Of a DNA stretch of 64,000 nucleotides, positions 16,216-25,307 are shown piece by piece. Origin of the DNA: Roseomonas sp. (GTDB lineage Bacteria; Pseudomonadota; Alphaproteobacteria; Acetobacterales; Acetobacteraceae). A program made the position numbers and the translations under genes. The notes under the pieces were generated by a model that saw nothing but the letters and a program-made list of their open reading frames with translations, made no database searches and had not been told where the DNA came from. Where the stretch lies: positions 186,001-250,000 of the forward strand of contig JADCFQ010000007.1 of the NCBI GenBank assembly GCA_020249435.1, given 5' to 3'. Numbering within the stretch: the stretch's first letter is position 1; the number at the start of each line of letters is the position of its first letter.

Positions 16216-17280
16216 TCAATTCAACCGCAAGCCGCGGATCAATTCCGGGCTTGGCTTGGCGTCACCGCGTTCGACGCGCTTGACGATATCGGTCAGCGCT
16301 GCATTGGCCGGCGCATCAATGCCAATCGTGGCACCCTTATCCACGACGAAGCCGTTCAGATATTCAATCTCCGTCCGGCGGCCCTTCACCATATCCTGAC
16401 CCATGGAGGGACGATGCGCGCCACCGCCGCCCTTGGATGTTTCGGCCAAGCGATGCTCATCATAGGTCTGGCGCGCTGCCGCATCGCCTTCACCGGCGCG
16501 GGCGATGATTTCCGGATCAAGGTGGAACACCTCCTCCAGATCATAACCCAGCGCCTGGCCAATTCGGATCGCCTCAGACCCCAAACGCGCGGCGAAAGCG
16601 CGAATGGCATCATCCGCCACCATGTCGCGCGTTGTCAGCCCCGTGCAGGCGGAAAGCCCATTGCCCATGACATTGGCAACCAGCTTGGACCAGCGCTCAC
16701 CCCATAAATTGCTGGTGGTCAAAGCACTATCCGTGAGCCCCACCAGCTTCGTGATATGTTCCGCGCGCGGCGAAATCCGCCCATGCGGTTCGCCGACACG
16801 AAACACCGTATGCGCCGCACCGCTTTTGCCTGCCGCGCGCCGCACATGGCCGGGTTCGGCCAATTCCACCGTGATCAGGCTGGCAATCGCGCCCAGCACG
16901 CGGCCCCAGCCAACAATGCCCGCGATCACTTCCTCATTGATGCAATTCTGCAAGGAGACCACGTAGCCACCGGGCGAGAGGTATTGCGCGATCATCGTCG
17001 TCGCCCAGGCCGTGTCATAAGATTTCATGCACATGAAGGCGATATCAATTGGCTTTTCCTTCGCGAGCGCCTGCACTTCCGTCAAATGCAGCGCGCGCGG
17101 TTTCACGGTGAATTCCGGCACATCGCGCAAATGGGTGATGCGCAGGCCCGTGTTGCGCATCGCCTCCACATGCTCAGGCCAGGGGTCAATGAAGGTCACA
17201 TCCTCCCCCGCCTGGACCATATGCGCGCCGGCATAACCGCCAACTGCGCCCGCACCGAAAATCGCTATTCTTGGCTTCAT
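16216..17280 (-). CDS. 2-dehydropantoate 2-reductase family (PanE/ApbA-like)
   Basis: A 354-residue protein with the N-terminal nucleotide-binding motif IAIFGAGAVGGYAGAHM, a central CMKSYDT as in PanE (KxxDT), and a C-terminal helical domain with LVANVMGNGLSACTG and GAHRPSMGQDMVKGRRTEIEYLNGFVVDKG, which contains the family's SMxQDxxxGRxTEIdylNG block. It reduces ketopantoate to pantoate in coenzyme A synthesis or, as is common for paralogues, another 2-keto acid. At 354 residues it is longer than E. coli PanE (about 300), so it may be a catabolic paralogue, and I do not name it panE. Confidence 0.88.
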   Translation of the reverse strand: MKPRIAIFGAGAVGGYAGAHMVQAGEDVTFIDPWPEHVEAMRNTGLRITHLRDVPEFTVKPRALHLTEVQALAKEKPIDIAFMCMKSYDTAWATTMIAQYLSPGGYVVSLQNCINEEVIAGIVGWGRVLGAIASLITVELAEPGHVRRAAGKSGAAHTVFRVGEPHGRISPRAEHITKLVGLTDSALTTSNLWGERWSKLVANVMGNGLSACTGLTTRDMVADDAIRAFAARLGSEAIRIGQALGYDLEEVFHLDPEIIARAGEGDAAARQTYDEHRLAETSKGGGGAHRPSMGQDMVKGRRTEIEYLNGFVVDKGATIGIDAPANAALTDIVKRVERGDAKPSPELIRGLRLN

Positions 17281-17422
17281 CGCGTTTCCCCAACCAATAC
17301 GCGGGGGATGCTCCGCCCGGAATCGCGCGGCGGCAAGAGGGGGTCAGGTTTGCCGGCCCCTAGCGTCTGATCCGCGCAGGCGGAATCGCCGGAGCGGTGA
17401 ATCAGCCGCTCAAACAAAACGA

Positions 17423-17452
17423 TGAAGTGATCCGGCGAATCGGATCACTTCA
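17423..17452 (-). terminator. Rho-independent terminator
   Basis: A perfect 12-base stem (TGAAGTGATCCG / CGGATCACTTCA) with a six-base loop. It overlaps the stop codon of the Gfo/Idh/MocA gene. Read leftward, the stem is followed by TCGTTTTGTTTG, a loose T-run, so it should end transcription of that gene. Confidence 0.7.
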
Positions 17453-18392
17453 TGGCTTCCTCAATCGCAAGCGCCCATTTCAGCGCCCGCCGCCCGGCAG
17501 CGCCATCCACCACCACCGGCCCCTGCCCCTGGCAGGCCGCGATGAAGGCTGCCTGTTCGGCTTCCAGGCTGTCATGATCCGTCCAGGTGGCGCGATCCAC
17601 GCCGTGGCCCGGCATGGTTTCCACAGCCTCCGCCCCGCCGCGCCGCAGCACCGCAAGGGACCGCGTCAGGAAATCCACCGCCATCTCCCCCTCGGTCCCC
17701 AGCACACGAAGTCGCCTTTCCATGGCGAGCGATACCCGCGACGCCGTGATGGACGCCGCCCGCCCGCCGGCAAAGCGCAGCCTGGCGACAGCGAAATCCG
17801 GATGGTCTGAGGCAATCGCCGCCCCCACCGCCTCCACCGCTTCAGGCTCCCCGCCCGCCAATTCCATGACCAGGTCCAGATCATGGATCATCAAGTCCAG
17901 CACGACCGAGACATCCAGGCTGCGCGGGCGGAAGGGCGCGGCGCGCACCGCCTCAAAAGACAGCGCCCGCCCGCCGGAGGGGGTCGCCATCACGGTGCGA
18001 AAGGCAGCTGAGAAGCGTTCAATATGGCCGACTTGCAAGACGCGCCCCTGCCGGGCGGCTAGCGCAATAAGCCGATCCGCCTGATCAAGGCTCGCCGCAA
18101 TGGGTTTTTCGATAAAAACATGACGCCCGGCTTCAAGCGCCTGTTCGGCCAGCGCGTAATGAAAGCGCGTGGGGGCGGCGATGATCACCGCCTCGGCGGC
18201 TGCGATCACGGCCTCGGGCGCCAGGGCCGGGGCGCTGACCTCCGCTGCGATCTGGCCGGCCCGATCAGCCGAGGCATCATGCAGGCCAATAAGGGTGGCT
18301 TCGGGGCTGGCGGCGGCCTTCAAGGCATGGAATCGGCCAAAATGACCGACCCCTAAAATGCCAAGGCGGAGCTTTGCGGGGTTCACATTCAT
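17445..18392 (-). CDS. Gfo/Idh/MocA-family oxidoreductase
   Basis: A 315-residue NAD(P)-dependent oxidoreductase. The Rossmann motif is LGILGVGHFGRFHALK, the family EKP motif is VFIEKPIAASLDQADRL, followed by VGHIERFSAAFRTV. Its layout resembles UDP-GlcNAc 3-dehydrogenase (GnnA), which works with GnnB to make amide-linked lipid A precursors, and lpxB lies 2 kb away. However, no gnnB-like aminotransferase is seen here, so the role stays open. It is divergent from secDF across 91 bases and ends in a strong hairpin. Confidence 0.85.
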   Translation of the reverse strand: MNVNPAKLRLGILGVGHFGRFHALKAAASPEATLIGLHDASADRAGQIAAEVSAPALAPEAVIAAAEAVIIAAPTRFHYALAEQALEAGRHVFIEKPIAASLDQADRLIALAARQGRVLQVGHIERFSAAFRTVMATPSGGRALSFEAVRAAPFRPRSLDVSVVLDLMIHDLDLVMELAGGEPEAVEAVGAAIASDHPDFAVARLRFAGGRAASITASRVSLAMERRLRVLGTEGEMAVDFLTRSLAVLRRGGAEAVETMPGHGVDRATWTDHDSLEAEQAAFIAACQGQGPVVVDGAAGRRALKWALAIEEAMK

Positions 18393-18483
18393 GGCCAGAA
18401 GCTACACCTAACCGGGGCGGGCTTGCATCCCCTGGGGTGCCTCGCCATTGTCCGCCCGCTCAACCAGGGGATTCCACCCGTCC

Positions 18484-21054
18484 ATGCTTCATTTCGCGCG
18501 CTGGAAACAGGCTGTCATTCTTGGCGTTTGTCTGCTCGGGGTGGTTTTGTGCCTGCCCAACCTCATGCCGCGTTCGGCCTTTCCATCCTGGCTGGAACCG
18601 CGCCAGATCAGCCTTGGGCTCGATTTGCGCGGCGGGTCCTATCTGCTGCTGGAAGTGGATTTGAACACGGTCGTGCGGGAAAGGCTGGAATCCGCGGTGG
18701 ATGGCGTGCGCGGCAAGCTTCGCACGGCCAATATTCGCTATGTGAATCTGGGCGCGGATGCGCAGAATCGTCGCATGGGTTTCCGCGTGCTGGACACAGC
18801 CCAGGCCGGCGCGGCGGCGGCGGCTTTGCGCGAATTGGCCGAACCCGTGACCCTGCCCACGGGGCAGAATGTCCCGGATATTGAGGTCACCACCGCCCCC
18901 GATGGCACCGTTACGGCCACGCTGAGCGAAGCCGGGCTGCGTGCCAAGGCCAGCGCGGCGGTCGAGCAATCCATCGAAATCATCCGCCGCCGCGTGGACG
19001 AAACCGGCGTGGCTGAGGCCTTGATCGCCCGCCAAGGCCAGTCCCGCATTCTGGTGACGCTGCCCGGTGTGGAAGACCCGAATCGGATCAAGGATTTGCT
19101 GGGCCGCACCGCGCGCATGACTTTCCATCTGGTGGATGAAAGCGCCAATCTGGCCGGCAACCCGCCGCCGGGTGTGATGTTCCTACCCAGCGAGCGGCCC
19201 GGTGAACGTGTGGCCGTGCGCCGCAATGTCGCGGTGGATGGCAAGAACCTGACCAATGCCCGCGCGGGTCAGGATTCGCGCACCGGCGAATGGGTGGTGA
19301 ATTTCACCTTTGATGGCACCGGCACCAGGCGCTTTGCCGATATCACCCGCGCCAATGTCGGGCGCCCCTTCGCCATTGTGCTGGATGACAAGGTAATCAG
19401 CGCGCCCGTGATCCGGGAGCCCATTACCGGCGGCCAAGGCCAAATCAGCGGTTCCTTCACCGTGCGCACGGCGAATGATCTTGCCGTGCTGCTGCGCGCC
19501 GGCGCCCTGCCCGCGCCGCTCACCATTGTGGAAGAACGCACAGTCGGCCCGGAATTGGGCGCGGATGCGATTCGCGCGGGCATGATTTCGCTCGCGGTCG
19601 GGACGCTGTTTGTGTTCCTCTATATGGGCTTTGCCTATGGGATTTTGGGCTGGTTCGCCAATATCGCGCTTGCCTTCAATATCCTGTTGCTCATGGCGGG
19701 GCTTTCGGTGCTGGGCGCGACGCTGACACTGCCGGGCATTGCCGGAATTGTGCTGACCCTTGGCACCGCCTTGGATGCGAATATCCTGATCAATGAACGC
19801 ATCCGCGAAGAAGTGAAAAACGGCCGGTCGCCGATCAATGCGCTGGAGGCAGGCTATACCAAGGCATCGGGCACCATCCTCGATTCCAACCTGACGAATC
19901 TGATCGCCATGGCCTGTTTATATGGCTTTGGCTCCGGTCCGGTGAAGGGTTTTGCCGTCACGGTTGCCATTGGCACGATTGTGCAGATGTGGACCGCGAC
20001 AGTGCTGACGCGGCTTTTCGCTTCCTGGTGGTATCGCCGGACGCGGCCCAAGGAATTGCCGGTTTTCCAGCGCCCGGGTTTGTCGCTGCTGGATCGGCTG
20101 CGTCGCCCGCTGTTTCGCATCTTCCCCGATGGCACGCGCATTCCCTTCATGCGCGGCGCCAAGATGGGGCTGATTGTCTCCGCACTGCTCTCCAGCATTT
20201 CGGTCGCCATTGCCTTCCATCCCGGGCTTGAAAAGGGCATTGATTTCAAGGGCGGCGTTGAGATGGAAATTCGCACCCCTGGCCCTGGCGATATCAGCGT
20301 GCTGCGCGGCGCGGTTGGCGGGCTTGGGCTTGGCGATGCCACGCTATTGCAATTCGGTGATCCTGCGACCTTCGCGCTCCGCCTGCCGGCGCAAGGTGAT
20401 GAAGGCGGCGTGCAAAGGGCGGTCACTGCGGTGCGGGAGGCTTTGGAAAAAGCCGCGCCCGGCACACGCATCCTCCGCGTTGAAGCCGTTGGCAATCGCG
20501 TTTCGGATGAGCTTTTCCTGGGCGGTCTGATGGCGCTTGGCCTCAGCTTCCTTGCCATGCTGATCTATATCTGGATCAGGTTCGAATGGCAGTTCGGCAT
20601 CGCGGCCATCACCACGCTCATTCTGGATGCCACGAAAACCATCGGCTTCATGGTGCTATTCGGCATTGAATTCAACCTGACCACTGTCGCTGCCATCCTG
20701 ACCATCATTGGCTTTTCGGCGAATGACAAGGTCGTGGTGTTTGACCGCATGCGCGAGAATCTGCGCAAGTTCAAAACCATGCCGCTTGAGCAATTGGTGG
20801 ATCTTTCCATCAATGAAACCATGAACCGATCACTCGGCACCTCCATGACCTTGCTGCTGTCAGCGCTGCCCTTGGCGTTGTTTGGCGGCGATACGCTGTC
20901 AGGCTTCGCCTGGGTCATGGTGGTCGGCATTGTGATTTCGGCCGGGTCTTCGGTCTTTATCGCCGCCCCCATCGTGCTGTTCACCGGGCGCAATCGGCTG
21001 CGCATGCCCGATGCCGCAGCGCAAGGTCAGGCTGAGGCTACTGCGCCGAGATAA
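18484..21054 (+). CDS. secDF: Protein translocase subunit SecDF (fused)
   Basis: An 856-residue fusion of SecD and SecF. The SecD half starts with one helix (AVILGVCLLGVVLCLPNLMP), the GLDLRGGSYLLLEVD motif, the P1 periplasmic domain, and a five-helix block with LTLGTALDANILINERIREE. The SecF half begins near residue 565 (MGLIVSALLSSISVAIAF, then GLEKGIDFKGGVEMEI) and contains IIGFSANDKVVVFDRMREN. It uses the proton gradient to assist late protein export at SecYEG. Many alphaproteobacteria have separate secD and secF; the fused form is known in some groups. No yajC precedes it. ATG 18484 begins the conserved N-terminus. Confidence 0.96.
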   Translation: MLHFARWKQAVILGVCLLGVVLCLPNLMPRSAFPSWLEPRQISLGLDLRGGSYLLLEVDLNTVVRERLESAVDGVRGKLRTANIRYVNLGADAQNRRMGFRVLDTAQAGAAAAALRELAEPVTLPTGQNVPDIEVTTAPDGTVTATLSEAGLRAKASAAVEQSIEIIRRRVDETGVAEALIARQGQSRILVTLPGVEDPNRIKDLLGRTARMTFHLVDESANLAGNPPPGVMFLPSERPGERVAVRRNVAVDGKNLTNARAGQDSRTGEWVVNFTFDGTGTRRFADITRANVGRPFAIVLDDKVISAPVIREPITGGQGQISGSFTVRTANDLAVLLRAGALPAPLTIVEERTVGPELGADAIRAGMISLAVGTLFVFLYMGFAYGILGWFANIALAFNILLLMAGLSVLGATLTLPGIAGIVLTLGTALDANILINERIREEVKNGRSPINALEAGYTKASGTILDSNLTNLIAMACLYGFGSGPVKGFAVTVAIGTIVQMWTATVLTRLFASWWYRRTRPKELPVFQRPGLSLLDRLRRPLFRIFPDGTRIPFMRGAKMGLIVSALLSSISVAIAFHPGLEKGIDFKGGVEMEIRTPGPGDISVLRGAVGGLGLGDATLLQFGDPATFALRLPAQGDEGGVQRAVTAVREALEKAAPGTRILRVEAVGNRVSDELFLGGLMALGLSFLAMLIYIWIRFEWQFGIAAITTLILDATKTIGFMVLFGIEFNLTTVAAILTIIGFSANDKVVVFDRMRENLRKFKTMPLEQLVDLSINETMNRSLGTSMTLLLSALPLALFGGDTLSGFAWVMVVGIVISAGSSVFIAAPIVLFTGRNRLRMPDAAAQGQAEATAPR

Positions 21055-21097
21055 CGGCCAATTCCCAGGCGCCGGAATGCTGTTACACTCCCCGCAA

Positions 21098-21112
21098 CTT
21101 GAAGTTTTCAAG
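21098..21112. promoter_or_regulatory. Short dyad upstream of EAL gene
   Basis: CTTGAA-GTT-TTCAAG is a perfect six-base inverted repeat with a three-base centre, about 20 bases before the ATG of the EAL gene and 43 bases after the secDF stop. It could be an operator. It has no T-run and is too weak for a terminator. Function is a guess. Confidence 0.25.
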
Positions 21113-21132
21113 CCAAGGGGTTGGCACACGCG

Positions 21133-21984
21133 ATGGGGTGCAAGGGCAAGGCGCGGCAGGATAAGGGGGCAAGCCCCCCGAAGCCGCGCGTGTCAAAAGC
21201 AACGCCATCCGAACAGGAAGATGAATTGCGCGCTGCCCTAACTGGGCGCCTGCTGCTTCTTCGCTATCAACCCATCATCCGGCTGCGCAATGGCCATATC
21301 GCGGCCTTGGAGGGGCTGGTGCGCTGGCCGCGCCAGGAAGCGCTGCTGCAAGCCGGCGCCTTTGTGCCCCTGGCTGAAAAGCTCGGCCTGGCGCTTGATC
21401 TGACCCATGCGGTGCTGGAACGGGTCGCGCATGATTGGCAGCAAACGCCCTCCCCCAAGGGTGGGCTTGCGGTGAATATGCCGCTCAGTGTGCTCATGCT
21501 GCAGGAAACGCCGGCTTTGCTCGCCGCCACACGCCGCCGACATGGCGCAGGGCGCAGGCCGCTTTTGCTGGAACTGACGGAAACCGAGGCGATTCGCGAC
21601 CCATCGCGTCTGCGCCGCGTGATGCTGCGCCTGAAGCGCCTCGGCATTCCCGTGCTGCTGGATGATGTGACGCTAGGCGATCATCGCTGGCGGCTTGCCG
21701 GCCTGCCCTTTGCCGGCCTCAAGCTTGATCGCAGCCTGGTCGAAGCCCTGCCCCGCCAGATGCGGGCGCGGCATTTTCTGCGCCGCATCCTGAGTGATTC
21801 CCACGCCAAGGGCCGCTATGTGATCGCCGAGGGCGTTTCAACGCCGCTGCTGCACCGCACCGCCCGCGGCCTTGGCGTGGATTTCGCCCAAGGCTTCCTG
21901 CTCGGTCAGCCTGCTCCGCCGCAGCATAACCGCGGCGGTCAGACGCGCCTCAGCCCCGCCAGGCGCGGCGGTAGAGCGCCATGA
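21133..21984 (+). CDS. Stand-alone EAL-domain protein (c-di-GMP phosphodiesterase or binder)
   Basis: A protein of about 283 residues formed of one EAL domain after a short basic N-terminus. The signature reads ALEGLVRW in place of EAL-LVRW. Other metal and catalytic segments remain recognisable: LAVNMPL (Asn), LLELTETEAI (Glu), LLDDVTLGD (Asp pair; the DDFG is altered to DDVT), LKLDRSLV (Lys), AEGVST (Glu) and QGFLLGQP. Activity is therefore possible but uncertain. There is no GGDEF, PAS or membrane segment. ATG 21133 is preferred to the TTG at 21121. Its end overlaps the convergent Fe-ADH gene by 35 bases. Confidence 0.83.
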   Translation: MGCKGKARQDKGASPPKPRVSKATPSEQEDELRAALTGRLLLLRYQPIIRLRNGHIAALEGLVRWPRQEALLQAGAFVPLAEKLGLALDLTHAVLERVAHDWQQTPSPKGGLAVNMPLSVLMLQETPALLAATRRRHGAGRRPLLLELTETEAIRDPSRLRRVMLRLKRLGIPVLLDDVTLGDHRWRLAGLPFAGLKLDRSLVEALPRQMRARHFLRRILSDSHAKGRYVIAEGVSTPLLHRTARGLGVDFAQGFLLGQPAPPQHNRGGQTRLSPARRGGRAP

Positions 21985-23119
21985 TCGCTTCGGCATCGGG
22001 CACGGCAGGGTTATTGGCCGGGCTGCCGGAAGCCAAAGCCTGCGCTGCCATGGTGGGCAAAAGCCCATCCCATTTCGCCGCATCAATGCCGTAGGCAGCC
22101 GGGGTCGGCACCGCCAATTCGCGGTTCAGCGCCGAAAGCTCCTCAAGCAGTTTTGCCCCGGCGCTTTGATCGCCTTCATCCCGGCCGGCCACACCAATGG
22201 CGCGGGCTGCTTCTGCGTAGCGCGGCAAGGCAGCATTGAGCGAATAGGCGGTGACAGCGGGCAGCAGCATGGCGTTGGAAAGCCCATGCGGCACATGGAA
22301 ATGCGCCCCGATCGGGCGCGACATGCCATGCACCAACGCGACCGAGCTATTGCTGAAGGCAAGCCCCGCGAGCGTCGCCCCCTTCATCATCGCTTCCCGC
22401 GCCGCGGCGTTTTTCGGGTCCTGATAGACAGCGCGCAGATTGGGCCCGATCAGGCGCATGGCGCGCAGCGCATATTCATCCGATTCCGGATTGGCGCGGC
22501 GGGAGACATAAGCCTCCAGCGCATGGGTCAGGCTATCAATACCGGTATCGGCGGTGGTGCGCGGCGGCACGCTGAAGGTAAGTTCGTAATCCACAATGGC
22601 GGCCAAAGGCAGCGCGCCGAGACCCGCGATCAGCATCTTCTCATCGGTTTCGGTATCGGTGATCACGGTGAAGCGCGTTGCCTCACTGCCCGTACCTGCC
22701 GTGGTTGGGATGCAAATCACCGGCAAAGCGGCCTTATTGGCCTGGGCCGGCACCTTGAAGTCGCGCATCTTGGCGCCAGCAGGTGCGGCGGCCAGAATGG
22801 TCATGGCCTTGGCGGTATCCATCGGGCTGCCGCCGCCAAAGCCAATCAGGCAATCATAATCGCGGCCCTCTAGTGCAGCGACACCGGTGGCGATCACGGT
22901 ATCGGTCGGGTCCGGCACGGTATCGCTGAAGACGCCATAGGCAATGCCCGCCGCCTTCAAGGGCGCCAGCAGTTTTTCGACCGTGCCCGATGACACCATC
23001 CAGGGATCGGTCACCACCAGTGGGCGCGAAAGGCCCAGCTGCGCCAGCACCGAAGCCGCCTGACCAAGCGCGCCACCGCCCATCACCAGCAGGCGCGGCG
23101 ATACGAAGGAGGTCGTCAC
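21950..23119 (-). CDS. Iron-containing alcohol dehydrogenase
   Basis: A 389-residue Fe-ADH. It has the NAD motif IGFGGGSPMDTAKAM, PTTAGTGSEAT, and metal residues in DSLTHALEAYVS and HGMSRPIGAHFHVPHG. Members oxidise or reduce alcohols and aldehydes, and include 1,3-propanediol and 4-hydroxybutyrate dehydrogenases and maleylacetate reductases. Its start overlaps the stop of the upstream HIBADH-like gene by four bases, so it is the last gene of a leftward operon. Together with the 3-hydroxyacid dehydrogenase it suggests oxidation of a hydroxyacid or alcohol-derived compound. Confidence 0.9.
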   Translation of the reverse strand: MTTSFVSPRLLVMGGGALGQAASVLAQLGLSRPLVVTDPWMVSSGTVEKLLAPLKAAGIAYGVFSDTVPDPTDTVIATGVAALEGRDYDCLIGFGGGSPMDTAKAMTILAAAPAGAKMRDFKVPAQANKAALPVICIPTTAGTGSEATRFTVITDTETDEKMLIAGLGALPLAAIVDYELTFSVPPRTTADTGIDSLTHALEAYVSRRANPESDEYALRAMRLIGPNLRAVYQDPKNAAAREAMMKGATLAGLAFSNSSVALVHGMSRPIGAHFHVPHGLSNAMLLPAVTAYSLNAALPRYAEAARAIGVAGRDEGDQSAGAKLLEELSALNRELAVPTPAAYGIDAAKWDGLLPTMAAQALASGSPANNPAVPDAEAIMALYRRAWRG

Positions 23120-24003
23120 TTAACACCCCCTTCGCGGATCATATTGATGATGCCGGAGAAATCCTTATCCCCGCCACCGCGTTCCAGATATTGCCGGAAA
23201 AGGGCCAAGGCATGCGCCCCGATGGGGGAAGCCGTGCCGACCTGCTCCACCGCTTCCTGCGCCAGGCCCAGGTCTTTCGCCATCAGCGCTGCCGCAAACC
23301 CGGGCTTGTAATCCCGATTGGCCGGGCTGGCGGGTACCGGCCCCGGCACCGGGCAATAGCTGGAAAGCGCCCAGGAATTGCTGGTGGATTTGGAACAGAC
23401 ATCAAACAGCGCCTGATGTGAAAGCCCCAATTTTTCCGCAAGGACAAAAGCTTCCGAAGTGACAATCATGCTCGCCGCCAGCATCATGTTATTGCAGAGC
23501 TTCACGCCTTGCCCCGCGCCGGCGGCGCCGCAATGGATGATGTTGCGCCCCATCTGCTTCAGAATGGGCTCGGCGCGCGCGAAATCTTCTGCCGTGCCAC
23601 CCACCATGAAGGTGAGCGTGCCGGCTTCCGCGCCCATTGTGCCGCCCGAGACCGGCGCATCCACAAAGGCGCGGCCGGATTTTGCTGCGACCTCACGCGC
23701 GGTGGCGACATCAATGGTGGAACAATCAATCAGCAGCGCATCCGGGGCGCTCGCCGCTGCCATGCCGCCCGCGCCAAGCCAGGCATCACGCACATGCTGG
23801 CCGGCAGGCAGCATGGTGATGACAATTTCCGCGCCGCGTGCCGCTTCCGCCGCATTGGGCGCTGCCTTGGCGCCATTGGGCGTGACCGAGGCAATGGCCG
23901 CGGGCACAATGTCAAAGACCGCGACCTCATGCCCGGCCTTCAGCAGGTTGCGCACCATATGCGCGCCCATATTGCCAAGACCAACAAAGCCGATGCGTGC
24001 CAT
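23116..24003 (-). CDS. 3-hydroxyisobutyrate dehydrogenase family protein
   Basis: A 295-residue beta-hydroxyacid dehydrogenase. It shows IGFVGLGNMGAHMVRNLLKAGHEV for NAD(P), DAPVSGGTMGAEAGTLTFMVGG for substrate binding, and the catalytic lysine in GVKLCNNMMLA. It resembles MmsB of valine breakdown but may use tartronate semialdehyde or another 3-hydroxyacid. The start MARIGF at 24003 fits the family; the ORF-track start at 24120 lies inside the thioesterase gene. It is coupled to the Fe-ADH gene by ATGA overlap and lies 22 bases after a thioesterase gene. Confidence 0.9.
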   Translation of the reverse strand: MARIGFVGLGNMGAHMVRNLLKAGHEVAVFDIVPAAIASVTPNGAKAAPNAAEAARGAEIVITMLPAGQHVRDAWLGAGGMAAASAPDALLIDCSTIDVATAREVAAKSGRAFVDAPVSGGTMGAEAGTLTFMVGGTAEDFARAEPILKQMGRNIIHCGAAGAGQGVKLCNNMMLAASMIVTSEAFVLAEKLGLSHQALFDVCSKSTSNSWALSSYCPVPGPVPASPANRDYKPGFAAALMAKDLGLAQEAVEQVGTASPIGAHALALFRQYLERGGGDKDFSGIINMIREGGVK

Positions 24004-24025
24004 GGGTGCTTCCTTTCTTTTACAA

Positions 24026-24475
24026 TCAACGTTTTGAGGGTTTGAGCGAGAGCCGCTTGGCAGCTTCGCCAGAACGGCGCGCGGCCAGGCGCGCCAGAAT
24101 ATCTTCCGGCCAGGGCGCAACGCGCCGCCTGGTCAGGTCAATGCTGAGGTAAAGCACCTCATTCTCCGCGACCTGCCAGCCTTCCTTGGCGTGGAACATC
24201 ATATGCCGGCAGAGCAGGCGCTTATCATCATAATCCAGCACAAGGCTTTCGCAGGCGAGCGGCGCGCCTTCGCGCACTTCGCGGATATAGGCCTGCCAGC
24301 TTTCGGCGGCGAAAGTGCCCATGCCGCGCGCGCGATACTCAGGCCCGAAGCCGAGATCGAGCCATTGCACATCGCAGGCCATGTCAAAGACAACAAGGTA
24401 ATAGGCCAGATTCATATGGCCGTAATGGTCCACCCATTCAGGCTTCACCTGGGTCAGGATCGGGCGTTCGGTCAT
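24026..24475 (-). CDS. Hot-dog fold acyl-CoA thioesterase
   Basis: A 149-residue single hot-dog protein of the 4HBT type. The motif VKPEWVDHYGHMNLAYYLVVFD corresponds to the D-x-x-G-H-x-N active-site helix. It should release CoA from a short or aromatic acyl-CoA. It lies between the RraA and HIBADH genes on the same strand, consistent with a CoA-dependent catabolic step. The specific acyl group is unknown. Confidence 0.82.
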   Translation of the reverse strand: MTERPILTQVKPEWVDHYGHMNLAYYLVVFDMACDVQWLDLGFGPEYRARGMGTFAAESWQAYIREVREGAPLACESLVLDYDDKRLLCRHMMFHAKEGWQVAENEVLYLSIDLTRRRVAPWPEDILARLAARRSGEAAKRLSLKPSKR

Positions 24476-24488
24476 GCGCGGCGCAGAA

Positions 24489-24508
24489 GGGGGCGGTTAC
24501 CCGCCCCC
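24489..24508 (-). terminator. GC-rich hairpin between RraA and thioesterase genes
   Basis: GGGGGCGG-TTAC-CCGCCCCC forms an eight-base perfect stem in the 40-base gap after the RraA gene. The leftward tract after it is only CTTCT, so it may be a weak terminator or an attenuating or RNA-stabilising hairpin within the operon. Confidence 0.4.
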
Positions 24509-24515
24509 GACCCGT

Positions 24516-25223
24516 TCAGTGGATGTCTTCGGACTTTGCCAGCGCTTCGCGGAGCTTCGCGATATTGAAGCCGGGGGCGCGCGCCATCTCCAGGATCACG
24601 GCTTCCTTGCGGGCGCCAAGATCAATCGCCGCCGGGATTTTCGTCACCACATCATGCGGGATCACCACCGCGCCGTGATGGTCCGCATGGATCACATCAT
24701 CATGGGATACCTGCATGCCATGGATGGTGACTTCATTCTTCAGCGCGACGATATGCACATAGGAATGGGAGGGGTTCACCACCCCGGCAATGCCCTGAAA
24801 GCCCGGCGCGAACATCTCAAGGTCCCGCACGGACCCATTGGTCACCACGCCAAGCGCGCCAAGGCCCTTATGCACGGCGCTATTCACCTCACCCCAAAAG
24901 GCGCCAACGCCGGGGGTGTCATCCAAATCCTGCAGGCAAACGATGGTCGGCAACGCGGCATCGGCGACATATTCATACCAGCCGATGCGCATGGCCTTAT
25001 CGGCTTCCTTGCTGCGGCCGGACGGGAAGGCCGCGCGCTGCGTGCCGGTGCGCGCCAAGCCGCAAATCGGCGGCAGCTTGCGATCCACCGCCACAAAGGG
25101 GCGCACGGTAAAACCGTAATTGCGCCGATGGGGTGCGACCACTTCCAGCGCATTGCAGATGGTGGGCGTATCCCAGGCGCGCAGCGCTTCAAGATCGGCA
25201 GCGGTAAAGGGGTATTTGGTCAT
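24516..25223 (-). CDS. RraA-family protein (HMG/CHA aldolase-like)
   Basis: A 235-residue member of the RraA fold. It carries LGVVTNGSVRDLEMF, which holds the substrate Arg-Asp pair, and DVIHADHHGAVVIP, equivalent to the metal Asp region. In catabolic contexts such proteins are aldolases or decarboxylases of 4-hydroxy-4-methyl-2-oxoglutarate or 4-carboxy-4-hydroxy-2-oxoadipate. The RNase E inhibitor role of E. coli RraA is less likely here given the TctC, thioesterase and dehydrogenase neighbours. It starts 85 bases after the TctC gene. Confidence 0.85.
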   Translation of the reverse strand: MTKYPFTAADLEALRAWDTPTICNALEVVAPHRRNYGFTVRPFVAVDRKLPPICGLARTGTQRAAFPSGRSKEADKAMRIGWYEYVADAALPTIVCLQDLDDTPGVGAFWGEVNSAVHKGLGALGVVTNGSVRDLEMFAPGFQGIAGVVNPSHSYVHIVALKNEVTIHGMQVSHDDVIHADHHGAVVIPHDVVTKIPAAIDLGARKEAVILEMARAPGFNIAKLREALAKSEDIH

Positions 25224-25307
25224 GTCAGGGTTTCCTCCATGGGCGCAGCATCGGGCGGACAGGGCCTCCGGTCAAACCCCTTTACGCTGCCAAGCCGGGA
25301 TTGACGC

